64,000 bases of DNA from Liolophura sinensis (taxonomy: Eukaryota > Mollusca > Polyplacophora > Chitonida > Chitonidae): the NCBI RefSeq assembly GCF_032854445.1, contig NC_088304.1:23943704-24007703 (forward strand), in the 5' to 3' direction. The notes below the pieces were generated by a model. That model did no database searches, was not told where the DNA came from, and saw only the letters and a program-made list of their open reading frames with translations. Shown in pieces: positions 46,005-57,869 of the stretch; positions within the stretch are counted from its first letter, which is position 1, and the number at the start of each line of letters is the position of its first letter. The position numbers and the translations under genes were made by a program.

Positions 46005-47584
46005 CAGTCATGGAAAAAATTATTAGACCACTCATATTTTCTTTGGTTTCTTGTTCATTTTAATGCCTGGCAACCCTAAAGGTGTATTAACCGAAGATTA
46101 CAATGAATACGACAAAAATCCAGCTGATTCCATAATACTTTGTCGTACTTGATATGCTTTAAGGTCAGTTGTATTCCTAGGGTGTATGCGAGGCAATTTC
46201 ATGCTTTCCATTTACATGCAGACTTACATAAAGAGTGGTTTCCTGTTTACATGTCGGCTTACATAAATAGGGGTCTCTTGTTTATATATTAAGACGCAGC
46301 CCAACTCGGTAGTTGTCAGCTCTCATAATGCCTAAAACGAAAGAATTATGTGGAGCCAGAAAGGCAGCCATCTTGGCACAGCTGGATACTGGATTGAGCG
46401 AGCGACAAGTGGCCAAAAAAACTGAAGATCTCTAAGACAGCAGTTCATTACACCAAGAAAAAGCAAGCCGAACATGGTACTACAAAACTGCTAGCTGGTT
46501 GAGGCAGGAAACGTCTTTCTACCCCACGAGATGACCGAGCACTCATCCGGTCCTGTATCAAGAATCGTCGTCAGACCTCCAGAGACCTTAGAAATGAGTG
46601 GGCATTGTCAACAAATGTGACTTGTTCAGCAAGAACAGTTCGAAACCGACTTCTTGAAGCTGGTCTAAAGTCGCACAGGGCACTGGAGAAGCCCTTCATC
46701 AACGAGAGGCAGCGGAAGGCCCGCTTGCGTTTTGCGAGGGATCACAAGAATTGGACTGTTGATGATTATGCTAAAGTTCTCTTCAGTGATGAATCCAATT
46801 TTGAGTTGATGCCTACTCCAGCCAACTTACTGGTTAGGAGGAAGCCTGGGGAAGCCCACAAACCAGACTGCCTTGCTCCTACTGTAAAGCATGGGGGTGG
46901 ATCAGTGATGATACTCTTGAAAACAGTCTTCTTCCATCAGCTGCTAAACTCTTTCCTGGCTCGAATGACTGGATTTTCCATCAAGACAATGCCCCTTGCC
47001 ACACGGCAAGGTCAGTTAAAACCTGGATAGAGAACCGGAACATTCGAACCATGAATTGGCCTGCTCAGTCACCTGATCTGAATCCAATTGAAAACCTGTG
47101 GAATATTATCAAGTTCAAAATGGAGAACCACAAGCCCCAAAACAAAGCAAATTTGTTCGAATTTTTGCAACAGGAATGGGCTGCTGTGACCGCAGGGCAA
47201 TGTAACAAACTGGTGGAGAGCATGCCAAGGCGCATGGCTGCAGTCATCAAAAACAATGGGCATGCAATCAAGTACTAACTCCCGTGTGAGAATGAGAGTC
47301 ATGTGACTACGTGACTAGGAGACAGGAGAAAAAATTGAATGCCAAAATGTTTTTGAGAATACAGTTGCCACATCTACAGACGTATGAACTTAAGTGATTT
47401 TGGTCATTGTCAAGAAAGTCATAGAGAACTGATAGATATCACCTCTTAAATAAAACCCTTATGAACTATTTCTGTTTTCATCACTTTCTTTGCCCAAACA
47501 AATGTTCCTTCAGTTGTGCAAGGTTTTAAAATGAACAAGAAATGGGAGAAAGCAAGGGTGGTCTAATAATTTTTTCCATGACTG
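46005..47584 (+). mobile_element. Tc1-like DNA transposon, complete ends, dead transposase
   Basis: Inverted terminal repeats CAGTCATGGAAAAAATTATT and AATAATTTTTTCCATGACTG sit at the two ends; the similarity continues inward to a shared TTCTTGTTCATTTTAA. TA dinucleotides flank both sides (46003-46004, 47585-47586), the standard Tc1/mariner target duplication. Length 1580 bp. The interior carries a degraded transposase ORF in the plus orientation. Confidence 0.96.
46328..47278 (+). pseudogene. Tc1-like transposase, inactivated
   Basis: It begins MPKTKELCGARKAAILAQLD with an N-terminal helix-turn-helix region. An extra A in the run at 46425-46431 shifts the frame. A TGA at 46500-46502 replaces an Arg codon (probably CGA to TGA) in the GRKR motif. 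The catalytic core follows: LFSDESNFEL (first Asp), an internal deletion plus frameshift near 46915, HQDNAPCHTARSVKTW (second Asp) and SPDLNPIENLW (Glu), a DD34E spacing. It ends NNGHAIKY with TAA. At least three disabling changes, so it cannot encode an active enzyme. Confidence 0.93.
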
Positions 47585-47624
47585 TATGCCGAAGCCCTCG
47601 TTGCATGGCTGACATTGTTAAACA

Positions 47625-48373
47625 ATGTCGCAGCAACTGTTTGGCTCTCGACCAAATGAGGCCTCATCTTCAACTCCAGTTTTCGCTGCTTTGAATGTAG
47701 CTTTATGTCAGAAATATCTCTGCATTGATTTAAATGATGCTGAAAACTATAACCCTCTCGAAGAACATAAATGTACAAGCAACGTTTTCTCTTCAGTGTC
47801 CTGTGCAATAACATTGACCGCCGCAGTTAATGACACCCGAGCATTAAGGTATGGGTCCAGTTTACAAAGATGTCGCGTATGTACGATAATCGCATATACA
47901 GACAAAGGTTCGGTAATACTGACGCACAAAAATGTCGCACACTGCTTTGTGAAACCGGACCCGGGTTTCTGCATGACCTATATAGGTGGGCTATACATGT
48001 ACATATAAATTAAAAGCAACTGAAAGGTTTTGCTCTTTCATATGGGCAGTATCACGACATATCAGTGATAAGTAGAGGCTCTATATTTACCCAGCTGGTC
48101 TGTGTATGAACCCAGCTCAGATGACTTTAGACGAAGTTCAATTAATGGCTGCCTGGACGAAGTCATAAAAAAGGGCAATTGACAATCCTGACAGTAAAAA
48201 TAGTAAGTCGTTCGGACACAAATAATAATTTGTTGTCGATTCTGGATATGTGATACGTATACATGAGAACATTCGCAAATTATTGGAAATCGCCAGAGGA
48301 CAGCACTGTAATACTAAATAGATGGCTTATAATGGATACATGCGTGTGTATATATAGCCTACACATTTTAATC
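47625..48373. other. Unassigned sequence right of the Tc1 element
   Basis: It holds the longest unexplained right-half ORF (127 codons, 47625-48008, +), with no recognised domain and no conserved look. I do not call it a gene. Confidence 0.35.
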
Positions 48374-48595
48374 GGGGGCCACCGTGGCCGAGGTGAGGAG
48401 CGTGAGGTATCTGTGAGTTCAAGTCCACCTCATGGCAGCATCCTCTCCAGCGGTACGTGTTAAGGTCTGTCTATAACTTAGCAGTGGATGGTCGTGGGCT
48501 TCCTTCGGGCTCCGTCCGATTTCCTGCCACCATAATTCCACTGTCCTATAAAAAATTATTCTTGAGTACGACGTAAAAACCAATCAAATAAATAT
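48374..48595 (+). mobile_element. Family A SINE, full length, diverged
   Basis: GGGGGCCACCGTGGCCGAGG, GTGAGTTCAAGTCCACCTCA, GGTCGTGGGCTTCCTTCGGG, TTCTTGAGTACGACGTAAAA, AAATAAATAT. Confidence 0.9.
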
Positions 48596-48799
48596 CTAAA
48601 CAGTGTTTATCAGATGTGACCGCTGCACGCCAATCTATACCACTGAATATAAAACCTGGAAAATTTCTCTTGACAAGCGTGGAGCATATCAAAGGTAAAT
48701 ACATATATGATCGTTTGCAACCTACGAGTGATTCTAAGAAAGATTATGTGATAGTGTAACATAAGATCTTGTTATATGCACAACATAATATCCCGTACC

Positions 48800-49060
48800 A
48801 AATGGCACTTGCTGCTGTCTCGCTTGGCCTTCAGCACTGAGAGATCAGAGTAAGGAAACAGGACTGGTTGGCCAGGTGTTGGTATAATGTGACTGGGTGT
48901 GGTGTCATGTCTGATGTCTTCGGCAGGTAACTTCAGTGGCGACAGCACTTTGGTAGCATGGACTCGCCCTGCTACAATAAGAGACACTCAATATATGCAC
49001 ACACCGAAAGACTCCTTGTCGTCATGTGACTGACGAAAAGTGTAAGTACGACGTCACTCA
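48800..49060 (+). mobile_element. Family B SINE, body
   Basis: AGAGTAAGGAAACAGGACTG, GTGTTGGTATAATGTGACTG, TGTCATGTCTGATGTCTTCG and CTCCTTGTCGTCATGTGACT, in the same order as 51296-51640. Confidence 0.8.
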
Positions 49061-49336
49061 AAAACTTAATCGGTTAAATTTAACAGAAAGTCTGTTATCT
49101 GGGTGATGCTAGAATGTATTTTGTTACTGATGCAGATTATTCTGTTGAATGTAACACACATATTCTGTTAATTCAACATAGAGATTCTTTTAGACTAACA
49201 GGTTATTATGTAAAATACGACACAATTTTTGGTTATAATAGCTATAAGCTGTACACTCTAGCTACAATAACAACATACATTCTAGCATCAGTCGACAATA
49301 GACTTTTCCTTAAATCAGATTAATTTTCTGAGAGTA
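49061..49336. mobile_element. MITE-like element (family M3), copy 1
   Basis: Left ACTCAAAAACTTAATC and TTTAACAGAAAGTCTGTTA; right AATAGACTTTTCCTTAAATC and TTTTCTGAGAGT, inverted. Inner arms carry GTGATGCTAGAATGTATTTT and its inverted partner ACATACATTCTAGCATCA. Confidence 0.78.
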
Positions 49337-49338
<2 letters not shown>

Positions 49339-49407
<69 letters not shown>

Positions 49408-49408
49408 G
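49339..49408. repeat. (AC)n(AT)n compound microsatellite
   Basis: About 50 bp of CA repeats running into about 18 bp of TA repeats. Confidence 0.97.
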
Positions 49409-49608
49409 ATTGCTAAGAACATTTTATGTTTCATAGCGATATGAACAGCAGAGCAAGGGCAAAATAATCCGCCATTAAGCCCCATTAATTCACACGGTAC
49501 GATTTGCCGTATCGGCGTGTCGGACTCTACCACCACTGGCCCGTTGAACGAAGAAGTCGCAAAATGCGCTTTGCGTAGCTTCTATGACAACATTACATAT
49601 TGAAAATA

Positions 49609-49866
49609 GGGGCCTCCGAGGCTCCATTGGTTAGCGCACTAGCGCAGGGTAATGACCCAGAAGCCTCTCACCAATGCTGTCGCTGTTCAAGTCCAGCTCA
49701 TGCTGGCTTCCTCTCCGCCGTAAGTGGAAAGGTCTGTCAGCAACCTGCGGATGGTCGTGGGTTTCCCCCGGTCTCTGCCCGGTGTCCTCCCACCATAATG
49801 CTGGCCGCCGTCGTATCAGTGAAATATTCTTGAGTACGGCGTAAAACACCGATCAAATAAATACAT
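49609..49866 (+). mobile_element. Family A SINE, best full-length copy
   Basis: Head GGGGCCTCCGAGGCTCCATT GGTTAGCGCACTAGCGCAG (A box), B box GCTGTTCAAGTCCAGC, middle GAAAGGTCTGTCAGCAACCT, GGTCGTGGGTTTCCCCCGG, CCATAATGCTGGCCGCCGTC, and tail CAAATAAATACA. About 258 bp. The tRNA-like head is the internal pol III promoter of a SINE, not a functional tRNA. Confidence 0.95.
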
Positions 49867-49869
49867 ATA

Positions 49870-51290
49870 TGGAAAATATTACGCCATCATATGAAATGCG
49901 CTTTAACCAACGTTGCTTCATGTACATGTATGAACAGCTTTGTAAAACGAGCTTTTTGGGTACGTTTTACAACTGTGGCAACGCCACGCCAAGCGCATTT
50001 ACCATGGTGACGTATCTCTTCACTTATATGTTGTATTGGACGTTACACCGGACGCAGTTCACGACAGCTTTAGAAACCAGGCCCCTGCAATGTACACACC
50101 GGATGTCACAGATTCGAGTTCAGTCTTCGAGTGGGTCAGATGTAGCCTTTAATTAGAATATTTGCCAGGTACATGGTGAAGGATGAAGCATCGTTAACGG
50201 TTTCCTCCAATTAGAAACCTAACAGCAGTCGTATGTAAGAGACCAAGTCTTGAGTACGTAGTCAAACTGACAGCGTTTACCAAAAAACAGAACTAAGAAA
50301 ATCAATATATTAAAGAGGTCATACGAAAGATTTTTTTGTCAAAAAATCGATCAAAGTGATCGAATTTTTGCTGATAATTTAAAGTAACCCAAATAATTAC
50401 CTTTCAAAAATATCAGCCTGTGCAAGTGTTGTCGTACAAAATCGGTAATGAAGTTCAAAAAAATTATACAGCGGGTCTTCATAATCATTGTAGAATTGCA
50501 AATAGTACAGGTCAGCGTCTGATGTATTCTGGAAGGTATAATTTCAGGTATTCTTGGTAATTACAGAAAATTTGATATGACAGCGAGTATATTTTTTTCT
50601 TTACGAAAAAATTTGCAATATATGTATATCCTCTAAACTTGGACGTTCGTGTCGGGGAGTATGGTTTAATCTGGTTTGCTGAAAAAATGAGAATAAAGAA
50701 AAGTCCATGCACTTATTAAACAGTTCGTACCGTTTGTAGGCTTGAGCAAAAAGGCTCAGCAATGCTAGGTGTTACGTAACAAGTTCCTCACGCGCACATG
50801 CAGGCTGATGTTCCACCATTGCACAAATTCTTGTCAAGTCGACGCTTTTTGTACGAGAGCCAAATTTTCCACTTTGCAGACGTTTTTCTTAAACTAGTTG
50901 TTAATTGGATCTACCGCCTTTGAAGGCAAATGCAATTACATGAATGTTGAATTAAAAAAGGTAGATATTTTTAGCACAGAGAACACATTTAGGTTACATG
51001 TATTTCTTACTTGTATACGGTGCAAATATAGTGTATGTTTAGGATAACTGGTATAACAGTGTCAGTAGGCCTAGTTTTCATGACCCGGAGCTTACGTAAC
51101 TCACTACTTATAATATTTTACTGTGTATTACTTTAATTTCAAAGGGAATTGACAGACTAACTAACTGAAGTTAAGGCGTAAATGTATGTATTTTGTTAGA
51201 TTGCACGGATATCTGAAGGAATATTTCGCATTTACGACGGTTTTAACATGATTGTGCAATTTACTTATTTTTTTCTTTCGAGGCTGTTTA
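49870..51290. other. Intergenic tract without recognised gene
   Basis: Short ORFs only; no domain, no convincing splice-bounded exon, no clear repeat. Confidence 0.5.
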
Positions 51291-51295
51291 ATGCC

Positions 51296-51640
51296 ATATA
51301 CTCACAAAGCTTTAGACCGCTTCGGTGGCCTAATTGTTAGAGTGTCAGAGGTCTGGAGATCCGGGATAAAACCCGCGTCGAGTTATACCAAAGACTTTAA
51401 AAATGGTACTTGTTGCACTGAGAGTTTAGAGTAAGGAACCAGGACAGGTTGATCCTGTGTTAGTATAATGTGACTGAGTGGGCTGTCATGTCCGGTGTCT
51501 TCAGCATGATACTTCACTGGCGGCATTATCGTTGGCGGCAAGGACGAAGACACAGTATGTGTACATGTACACACACATAATGACGCCTCGTCGTCATATG
51601 ACTGAACAATTATTAAGTTCGACGTTTAACCCCAAACATT
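51296..51640 (+). mobile_element. Family B tRNA-headed SINE, near full length
   Basis: Head TTCGGTGGCCTAATTGTTAG and GATCCGGGATAAAACCCGCG, body AAAGACTTTAAAAATGGTAC, GTCTTCAGCATGATACTTCA, and 3' end CCTCGTCGTCATATGACTGA then TTCGACGTTTAACCCCAAAC. The 3' end resembles the inverted start of family C. Confidence 0.85.
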
Positions 51641-52524
51641 CATGCGTATATTCATTCAAAAAGCTTTACAGGTAAAAACAAAAAAAGAATATGAGTGCTT
51701 GTTATAAGCTGCCGGCGTGTGGCAAGCTACATTGTGCTATGGAAGGACACTTAATTGGTGTCCTAGCTATTGAAAGGCAAGCATGTTAGCCATTCTGCTA
51801 CGGCTTGCTCCAGATAAGATGTACAAGCCGAGCGCATCGTTGATGATCATACCGCATCTTAACAAATACCTAATGAACTGACCGTTTGCCGGGCAGCTGC
51901 TGTATATTCACAGTTTGCAGAAATTCTGTCTACGTTCCGACAGCTTTGGCTGTAGTCCTTTAGACATAAACAAATCAAAAGGTGGTTTTCCACGAATACT
52001 GGGTGGGCTACGGCTTTTGACGCACTGGAAAAGAATATAACAGCCACTGGCGTATATATCATTAGTGATGTGCTCTATAGTGTTGTCTTTGAACTGAGAC
52101 TGTAAGAAGTACAGATATGTGTGTCTGGTGTGAGACAAAACACTTATATAAACGAATCTTCCGCCATCGCATCATTATTTGATGAACTGGTTGGAAAGTA
52201 AGGTTATACCTATGATGGCTCCTGGCTGTTAATCCAAATCCCTACGTCAGAAGACTTTGTATGGCATACACAGTTGGTGAAAGGCCAACCTAATTAAAGC
52301 CAGATCGCTTGCGTTGACTTCTATGATCAGCGTTAGCTTCGTACATATTTATAAACGATCTGATGTTAAAGATCCACTATGATGAAACAGAACTGCATTT
52401 GCGTTTTACAGTGTGTAGTATGAAGACAAAAATAGAATCTAGGCCTAAGCGTAGAACAGGACATTCGCACAATTCATAAAAAGGCCTCTAACACAAACCA
52501 GAAAAAAATTAGGAGAGTATGTAA

Positions 52525-52668
52525 AGTTCGAAATTGGGACGAAATCATGTAAGGAGAAGAGGTCCACAGTTTTCAATGATGTTGAACAGCCGCAAGGTAT
52601 GCTCTTTAAGCGACTGAGTAAAATCAGTTTAACCTCGTGTACCATGATAGTATAAGTTGCCCATGACA
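52525..52668. repeat. Dispersed repeat D1, copy 1
   Basis: Shares AGTTTTCAATGATGTTGAA, CGCAAGGTATG and GCGACTGAGTAAAA with 61605-61758. No terminal structure recognised. Confidence 0.75.
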
Positions 52669-53749
52669 AAATATGTATCTCAGTTGCGCTTTGATTGCTT
52701 CTCTTCATATATCCAATATGGCGTTCTTATTCAACACGATGAGTATACAGCCCCTAGACCTGGGTTACGCTGAATTAGACACAATCATGAAACAGAGTGT
52801 CAGATATTCTGCGCGCTCTGTCCATATTTACTTACAAGAGAATTATACTCATTGTAAAACTTAGGAAACTTATGGAGTGAAGACCTGTGATGGAATAACC
52901 TTGATACACTAGTTTTTGCAGTAACAACGCAGGACGTTTGTTGACACCCTTACATTACAGGCAACACTCAGTCCATAAATGTTGGTTAATTTATATCTTC
53001 ATTTTGACCATACACACAACTTATGACATCAAATAGAGACCTATAGACCTACCACGATGACAATCATCGAGCGGTGAAAGCCCCATTTGGTTACCGAAAT
53101 AAACCGAATGTAAGAAGCTCATTTGAAGATATAAAACAATAATATACTTACATTTTCATTAGTTTTACTTTTCATCAGATAATTTCGATATTCTAAAAAC
53201 CCCATCAGATTTGCATTAGCTGGTTATATCAGTATTTCAGTTCGGTATTCTTCATCTTGAAACCTAACCGTTGACATATATAGTGGAAAAGTCCGTTTTT
53301 CAAGAACATGCTGTTAAACACAACCCAGACAAACAAACAAACAAGTAAATAACTAACTCCAGATATAGACCACGATACGTACAGAAGACAGCATAACTTC
53401 AGACGTGTTTTCGTTGCATATCGCTGTCTTCATCTGCCATCTTCACCCATCTGTCACACTCCTTACAGCGCATGCACAGCTCTCTGCATTCGCTTTACTT
53501 CACTGCCAACACTAGCAAATTTTGTACTCGCCGAGGTCACTGGGGTCATGGTGATGAGGCAGAAAAAGTAATGCCAGAAAACAAACAGTCTGTCTCAACC
53601 TTTGTTTCTAATATTATCTCAAGTACGGTATGTAGAACATGATTCGAGCCAAAACCTGAAACAATTCTATCGATGAATGCTGATTAAAGAGTTCCGCACG
53701 AGGACACAAGTGATAAGGGCAAACCTAAACAAGCCTACATGTGTCACAC

Positions 53750-53835
53750 AAGCTCCAAAGTTCAAGCTGTCTAGTGGTGGTAGTGATGTAAAGCAATTGT
53801 AGAGAGCGGCACATCACTGTAAGGAGTATGTCCCT
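53750..53835. repeat. Dispersed repeat D2, copy 2
   Basis: CTGTCTAGTGGTGGTAGTGA TGTAAAGCAA matches CTTGTCTAGTGATGGCAGTG ATGTAAAGCAA at 27665-27745. Unclassified. Confidence 0.65.
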
Positions 53836-53839
53836 CTGT

Positions 53840-56800
53840 AAAGCCTGCTCAACGCAAACGTTATCCAACAACTTACCGTCTGATCGTTGACCTGCGTTAC
53901 CTGAGCCCGCCCTCCCCGGGTTGGATGATATGGCCTCCTAATGGGTTGTGTGTGTAGCTGTGCGGAGTAAAGGTGTTAACCGCTCATCATCAGATACCAT
54001 CTACCTGTTAAGTTCCTAACCGCTGACACCTGTTATAGACTGGGCTCTTTCTGTAAACTCTCAGTCGAAACCTTTTGATGGCGATTTGTTTTGAGGAAGC
54101 CGTAGAAGCTTGTAGTCTGCAGTCTGGTATGTTTGGGAAAAGTAAACACATTACTGGCTGCTTTCCTAATTTACAAATAGGTCAAGAAACAACTGATGGG
54201 TGCACGGATAAATTATTACGAAATGCAACGGTGTGCTTTTTGAAATTTTTGAAAAGAAATGCATGACCAATACATATTACTTTTCACACGTTTGTATTAA
54301 ATGTCAAATTACAGATTTAAGAGGTGAAATTATTACAACATTTATTAAGCGCACAGGGTGGTCAATGTGTAAACATGTGTGAAGTCATGCAAAACAGTGA
54401 TTCAATGATGGTAGTGGAAAGTCGTGCGTTTTCCCCGTGCGTTTTCCCTCCCCATGTAATGCTGGTCGCTGTCGTATAGGTGAAAGCAAATCACTAACGG
54501 TCATATCCGGACAGTACGAAACAGACTGTTGGGGGAAAGAGGATTTAAGCAGCAGTCTTAAGCCCGGTGGAATAGGCAGTGGGGGTTTACGGTCTGTGCG
54601 GTATATCAATGTTGTGTGTGCAGGGGTATCGTATACCGGTGTTGATGCATTTTGACTCTCAATTAAATGGCGATAGACACATTAGTTATATGCATGTAGC
54701 TGTATGATTGTTCCTTAACGTCTTCCTGAAGAGTTTTCCAGTCTATACCATGATGATCAGTTTTATAAATGTTTTGGGGAAAACCACCGATCTTTCATAC
54801 CAACGAACTTTTGTTCTTTTTACATGCAGACTGGCTTGCCCTATTGGTGGTAGACACGTTGTTTTCAACCAACGCCAGGTTTCGCAAACGCTCCCGCAAG
54901 CAACGCCGATGGCTTGCTGTCACAAAAGACACAGTGGGAGAAAGAGATGTGTACAAATTCCATGCCCAAGGGTGCTCACACTTTTGAACCCGTCTAGGAA
55001 AGGCTTACAATGTGGATGATGGAAATGTGTGGGTTATTTTGTGAAGCGTTTATCATTTACATGTATCTCTCGAATTGGGTGTGGGCTAGGCTCAGAAATT
55101 TGCATGGGGGAAGGGCAACGGATATTTTAGCACTCCGTTTTCTCCTCTCCATAAACCTGTGGCCAGTCGTAGTATAAATTAAAAAAAATCTCCAGTATAG
55201 CTGTCATAGCATTGTATTCATCACGTTAAATTAGATCGCCGCGTTGGATATATGAACAGTTACAATCAAAGCGCAACTGAGATACATAGCTTGATTATCG
55301 GCACCTTGCAGTGGTAACTTGCAGTGTCTTGGATACTGATTTCATTCATTCGCCTTTAACATTCATTGCGTCTTTCGAAGAGCATAGAAAACTATTAACT
55401 GCTTGTCTCTGTATGAATGCGTCTTAAGTTCGCACTTTAAATACTTTATTAGTTCTTTGCACTAAACCTTGGTCTGGGAACTAGCAATGCGATTATTAAT
55501 CAGGAGCTTCCATTTTGACTCCTAAATTAAAACAACAATCGGGTAACTAAAAAGGAAATAACCGATTGTAGTAATGCAAAACTCCTGAATTTATAACAGA
55601 AGTATGGATGATGAAAATCTACTGTAAGACGCATTGACCGACCTCAATGCGTAGAATAGCCTTGTACTTGCAATGCACTCTGGACGCCCTTAACCTCCAG
55701 ATTATAGTGTAGAGATGGAGGTTGGCCTTAATGTCCAGTGAAGTTGCCAGGTTGTGAGGACCTAGCACCCCTGGTCCAGTGTGATTGGGTTGATCTACAG
55801 CTTCTTAATTCAATTCCACAAAACGTTTTGCTCAGCCAACCGCAATAGAACTTCAAGAGGCACGTCTTGTTTAATTTTCCACTAGAAAGAATGTCATTTC
55901 ACACGATAATGACGTTTGGCTTTGCAGTGTCGCTGAGACGTTCAGGCACCCATCGACTTTTCACATCCACCAACAGATAATGCTCTGCTTTTTATATATG
56001 CTCACTTCACAATCTCGCCTAAGTGGCAACCACGAACGGTTGTCATTAACAAAGTCAGGCTTGGTTTATCTTGGTGGCCCATCTTGATAAAATTGTCCAC
56101 ATGGTTTTGGTGGCAGAAACATTCAAACATTTAAATTACCTTATAATTTATAACTCAACAGTGTTGAGGACTTCAAACAAAGCAAAATTAAGAAAGAAGA
56201 AACCCAAAACAGAAGTAAACATGTCGGAACATGTATTTCTTTGGACACGGTGCCTTTACGTTTGAAACAACTGGTCAAATGGAGGATCGTGCGATTCGAG
56301 TTTAACATTGTCACACCCAGTATGCTTAGGTCTACAAATTCGGATTCCTTAAAACAATTTTTGACATGTGGAAATTAAAAAAAAAAAAAAAAAAAACCCC
56401 AAAGAAACAAAATAAAAACAAGAGTCTTTAGTTTTCGGCACTGTATAGCTTTAATCTGTGGATACTTTATATTTGATGGGTGGTCGAATTTATACTCTAT
56501 GGCTGAACCGGAAAAAAATGAACTTTGAAGTCACTTTTAAAATCGCAGATAGGTGTTACCTGCATGTACCCGCCAGAGCGACAAATCAGAAATTGGAAAA
56601 CCAAATTTAAAATTTTATTACAATTATCAGTTTATTTCGTTAAATAATTTAAACTTTAACTGTTTATCTCTATCAACTCATGGAGTTCTAAAAGAATAGC
56701 CGTTTCCAACTGTGTTTTAGTCAATACATATGACTACAGCATGGGACATAATACTAGAACTGACAAATGGTCACAGGTAAACAATCATAAAAGGGTAATC

Positions 56801-57290
56801 TTTGTGGAATCTCTCCAGGCACAAATCCAACCTCTTAATACGTTCTTGTCGCTACCAACAGAGCTTGGCATAACCAATGTCTTCTGTAGTCTGGCGGAAT
56901 CACATTGTCTTTAACTTGGCGTTAACTTGGCCAGGGGAACTGATGTTTTGAAATATTAAACCGCTGTGTTTTAGAGCGGAGACGAAAGTTACTTTTGATA
57001 GTTTTCTGTGCGTGAGTTTATTTAAACAATAAAACACGAAAAACGATGCCCTGGTACAGGACAGTGTTGGATGTAAAAACATTTACATGCATGTAGACCC
57101 ACCGACGTCATCTACTTGAAATCAGCTGCTTTAGTATTTCACATTTTTTAACAGTTCGTTATACATGTACGTGGAAATGTCCAGTGCAGGTAGTAATTGA
57201 AGTATCCAAATCACCCTACAGAATGCTAAAAGTGAAATGACTAAACACCAGTTTCCTAAATAAAGCTAACATCAGTCTTTTAAAAATGAA
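53840..57290. other. Intergenic tract without recognised gene
   Basis: Several short ORFs (the longest, 54708-55019, 103 codons) show no domain. A scrap of family A SINE (CCATGTAATGCTGGTCGCTG) lies near 54455. Confidence 0.5.
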
Positions 57291-57363
57291 GAAGATGGTT
57301 ACGTGGATGCGGAAGTATAGTCTGTATTTTGCAATGATGTCGATCATATTCTCCGGTTTTGGA

Positions 57364-57424
57364 GATGACGATGGAAAATTCTAACAATTCGCTCCAGACG
57401 TCGTACCAACAATCCATACCACAG
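57364..57424 (+). other. Weak candidate first coding exon of a gene to the right
   Basis: An ATG at about 57365 opens MTMENSNNSLQTSYQQSIPQ and ends exactly at CAG|GTTAGT. The peptide has two N-x-S/T-like glycosylation sites, as in extracellular N-termini. No second exon was found in the window. Confidence 0.2.
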
Positions 57425-57601
57425 GTTAGTACATTTTTAATCTTGAAAAACGTAGTTGGATGTTCACCTCCAAAAAGATCGTTTTCTATGCTACATCGTT
57501 GATTTCATTTCTTGCACTGGATTGTTTTGTTTTTCTTTGTAATTAACCTTTTTGTTGTTGTTTAGAGATCATTTCCTGTTCTATATGTCTTTTTTTCTGG
57601 G

Positions 57602-57735
57602 GCAATTGCTCTACTGTAGCAATTGGTTTTTTTTTGGAGCATTTGTTTGACTGAAACATTTGTTTACTGGAGCAATTGTTTTACTGGAGCATTTGTTTTA
57701 CTGGAGCAGTTGTTTAACTGGAACATTTGTTGCAC
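57602..57735. repeat. ~17-20-bp degenerate tandem repeat
   Basis: Alternating TTTACTGGAGCATTTG and TTTTACTGGAGCAATTG words, about seven units, fading to 57860. Confidence 0.85.
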
Positions 57736-57869
57736 ATGTACTAGAGATATCGTTCTCTGTACTATGTGCATCGTTTGTTTTTCTTTATCAGCTGGTTTAA
57801 TGGAGCAATTCTTGAACTGAGGCATTTGTTTCGCAGGCACAAATGTAGTATTAAACCATTGGTTATTCT

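Noticed and set aside
47625-48008. 127-codon ORF right of the Tc1 element
   Set aside because: No recognised domain, no homologous copy in the window, and no splice or promoter context. Length is compatible with chance.
49609-49700. Possible tRNA genes at SINE heads (also 25108, 33900, 51300)
   Set aside because: A- and B-box-like words are present but no complete cloverleaf or anticodon stem is supported. They are the promoters of SINEs repeated across the window.
54708-55019. 103-codon ORF with a basic stretch
   Set aside because: No domain; two overlapping frames are equally open; no supporting splice sites.
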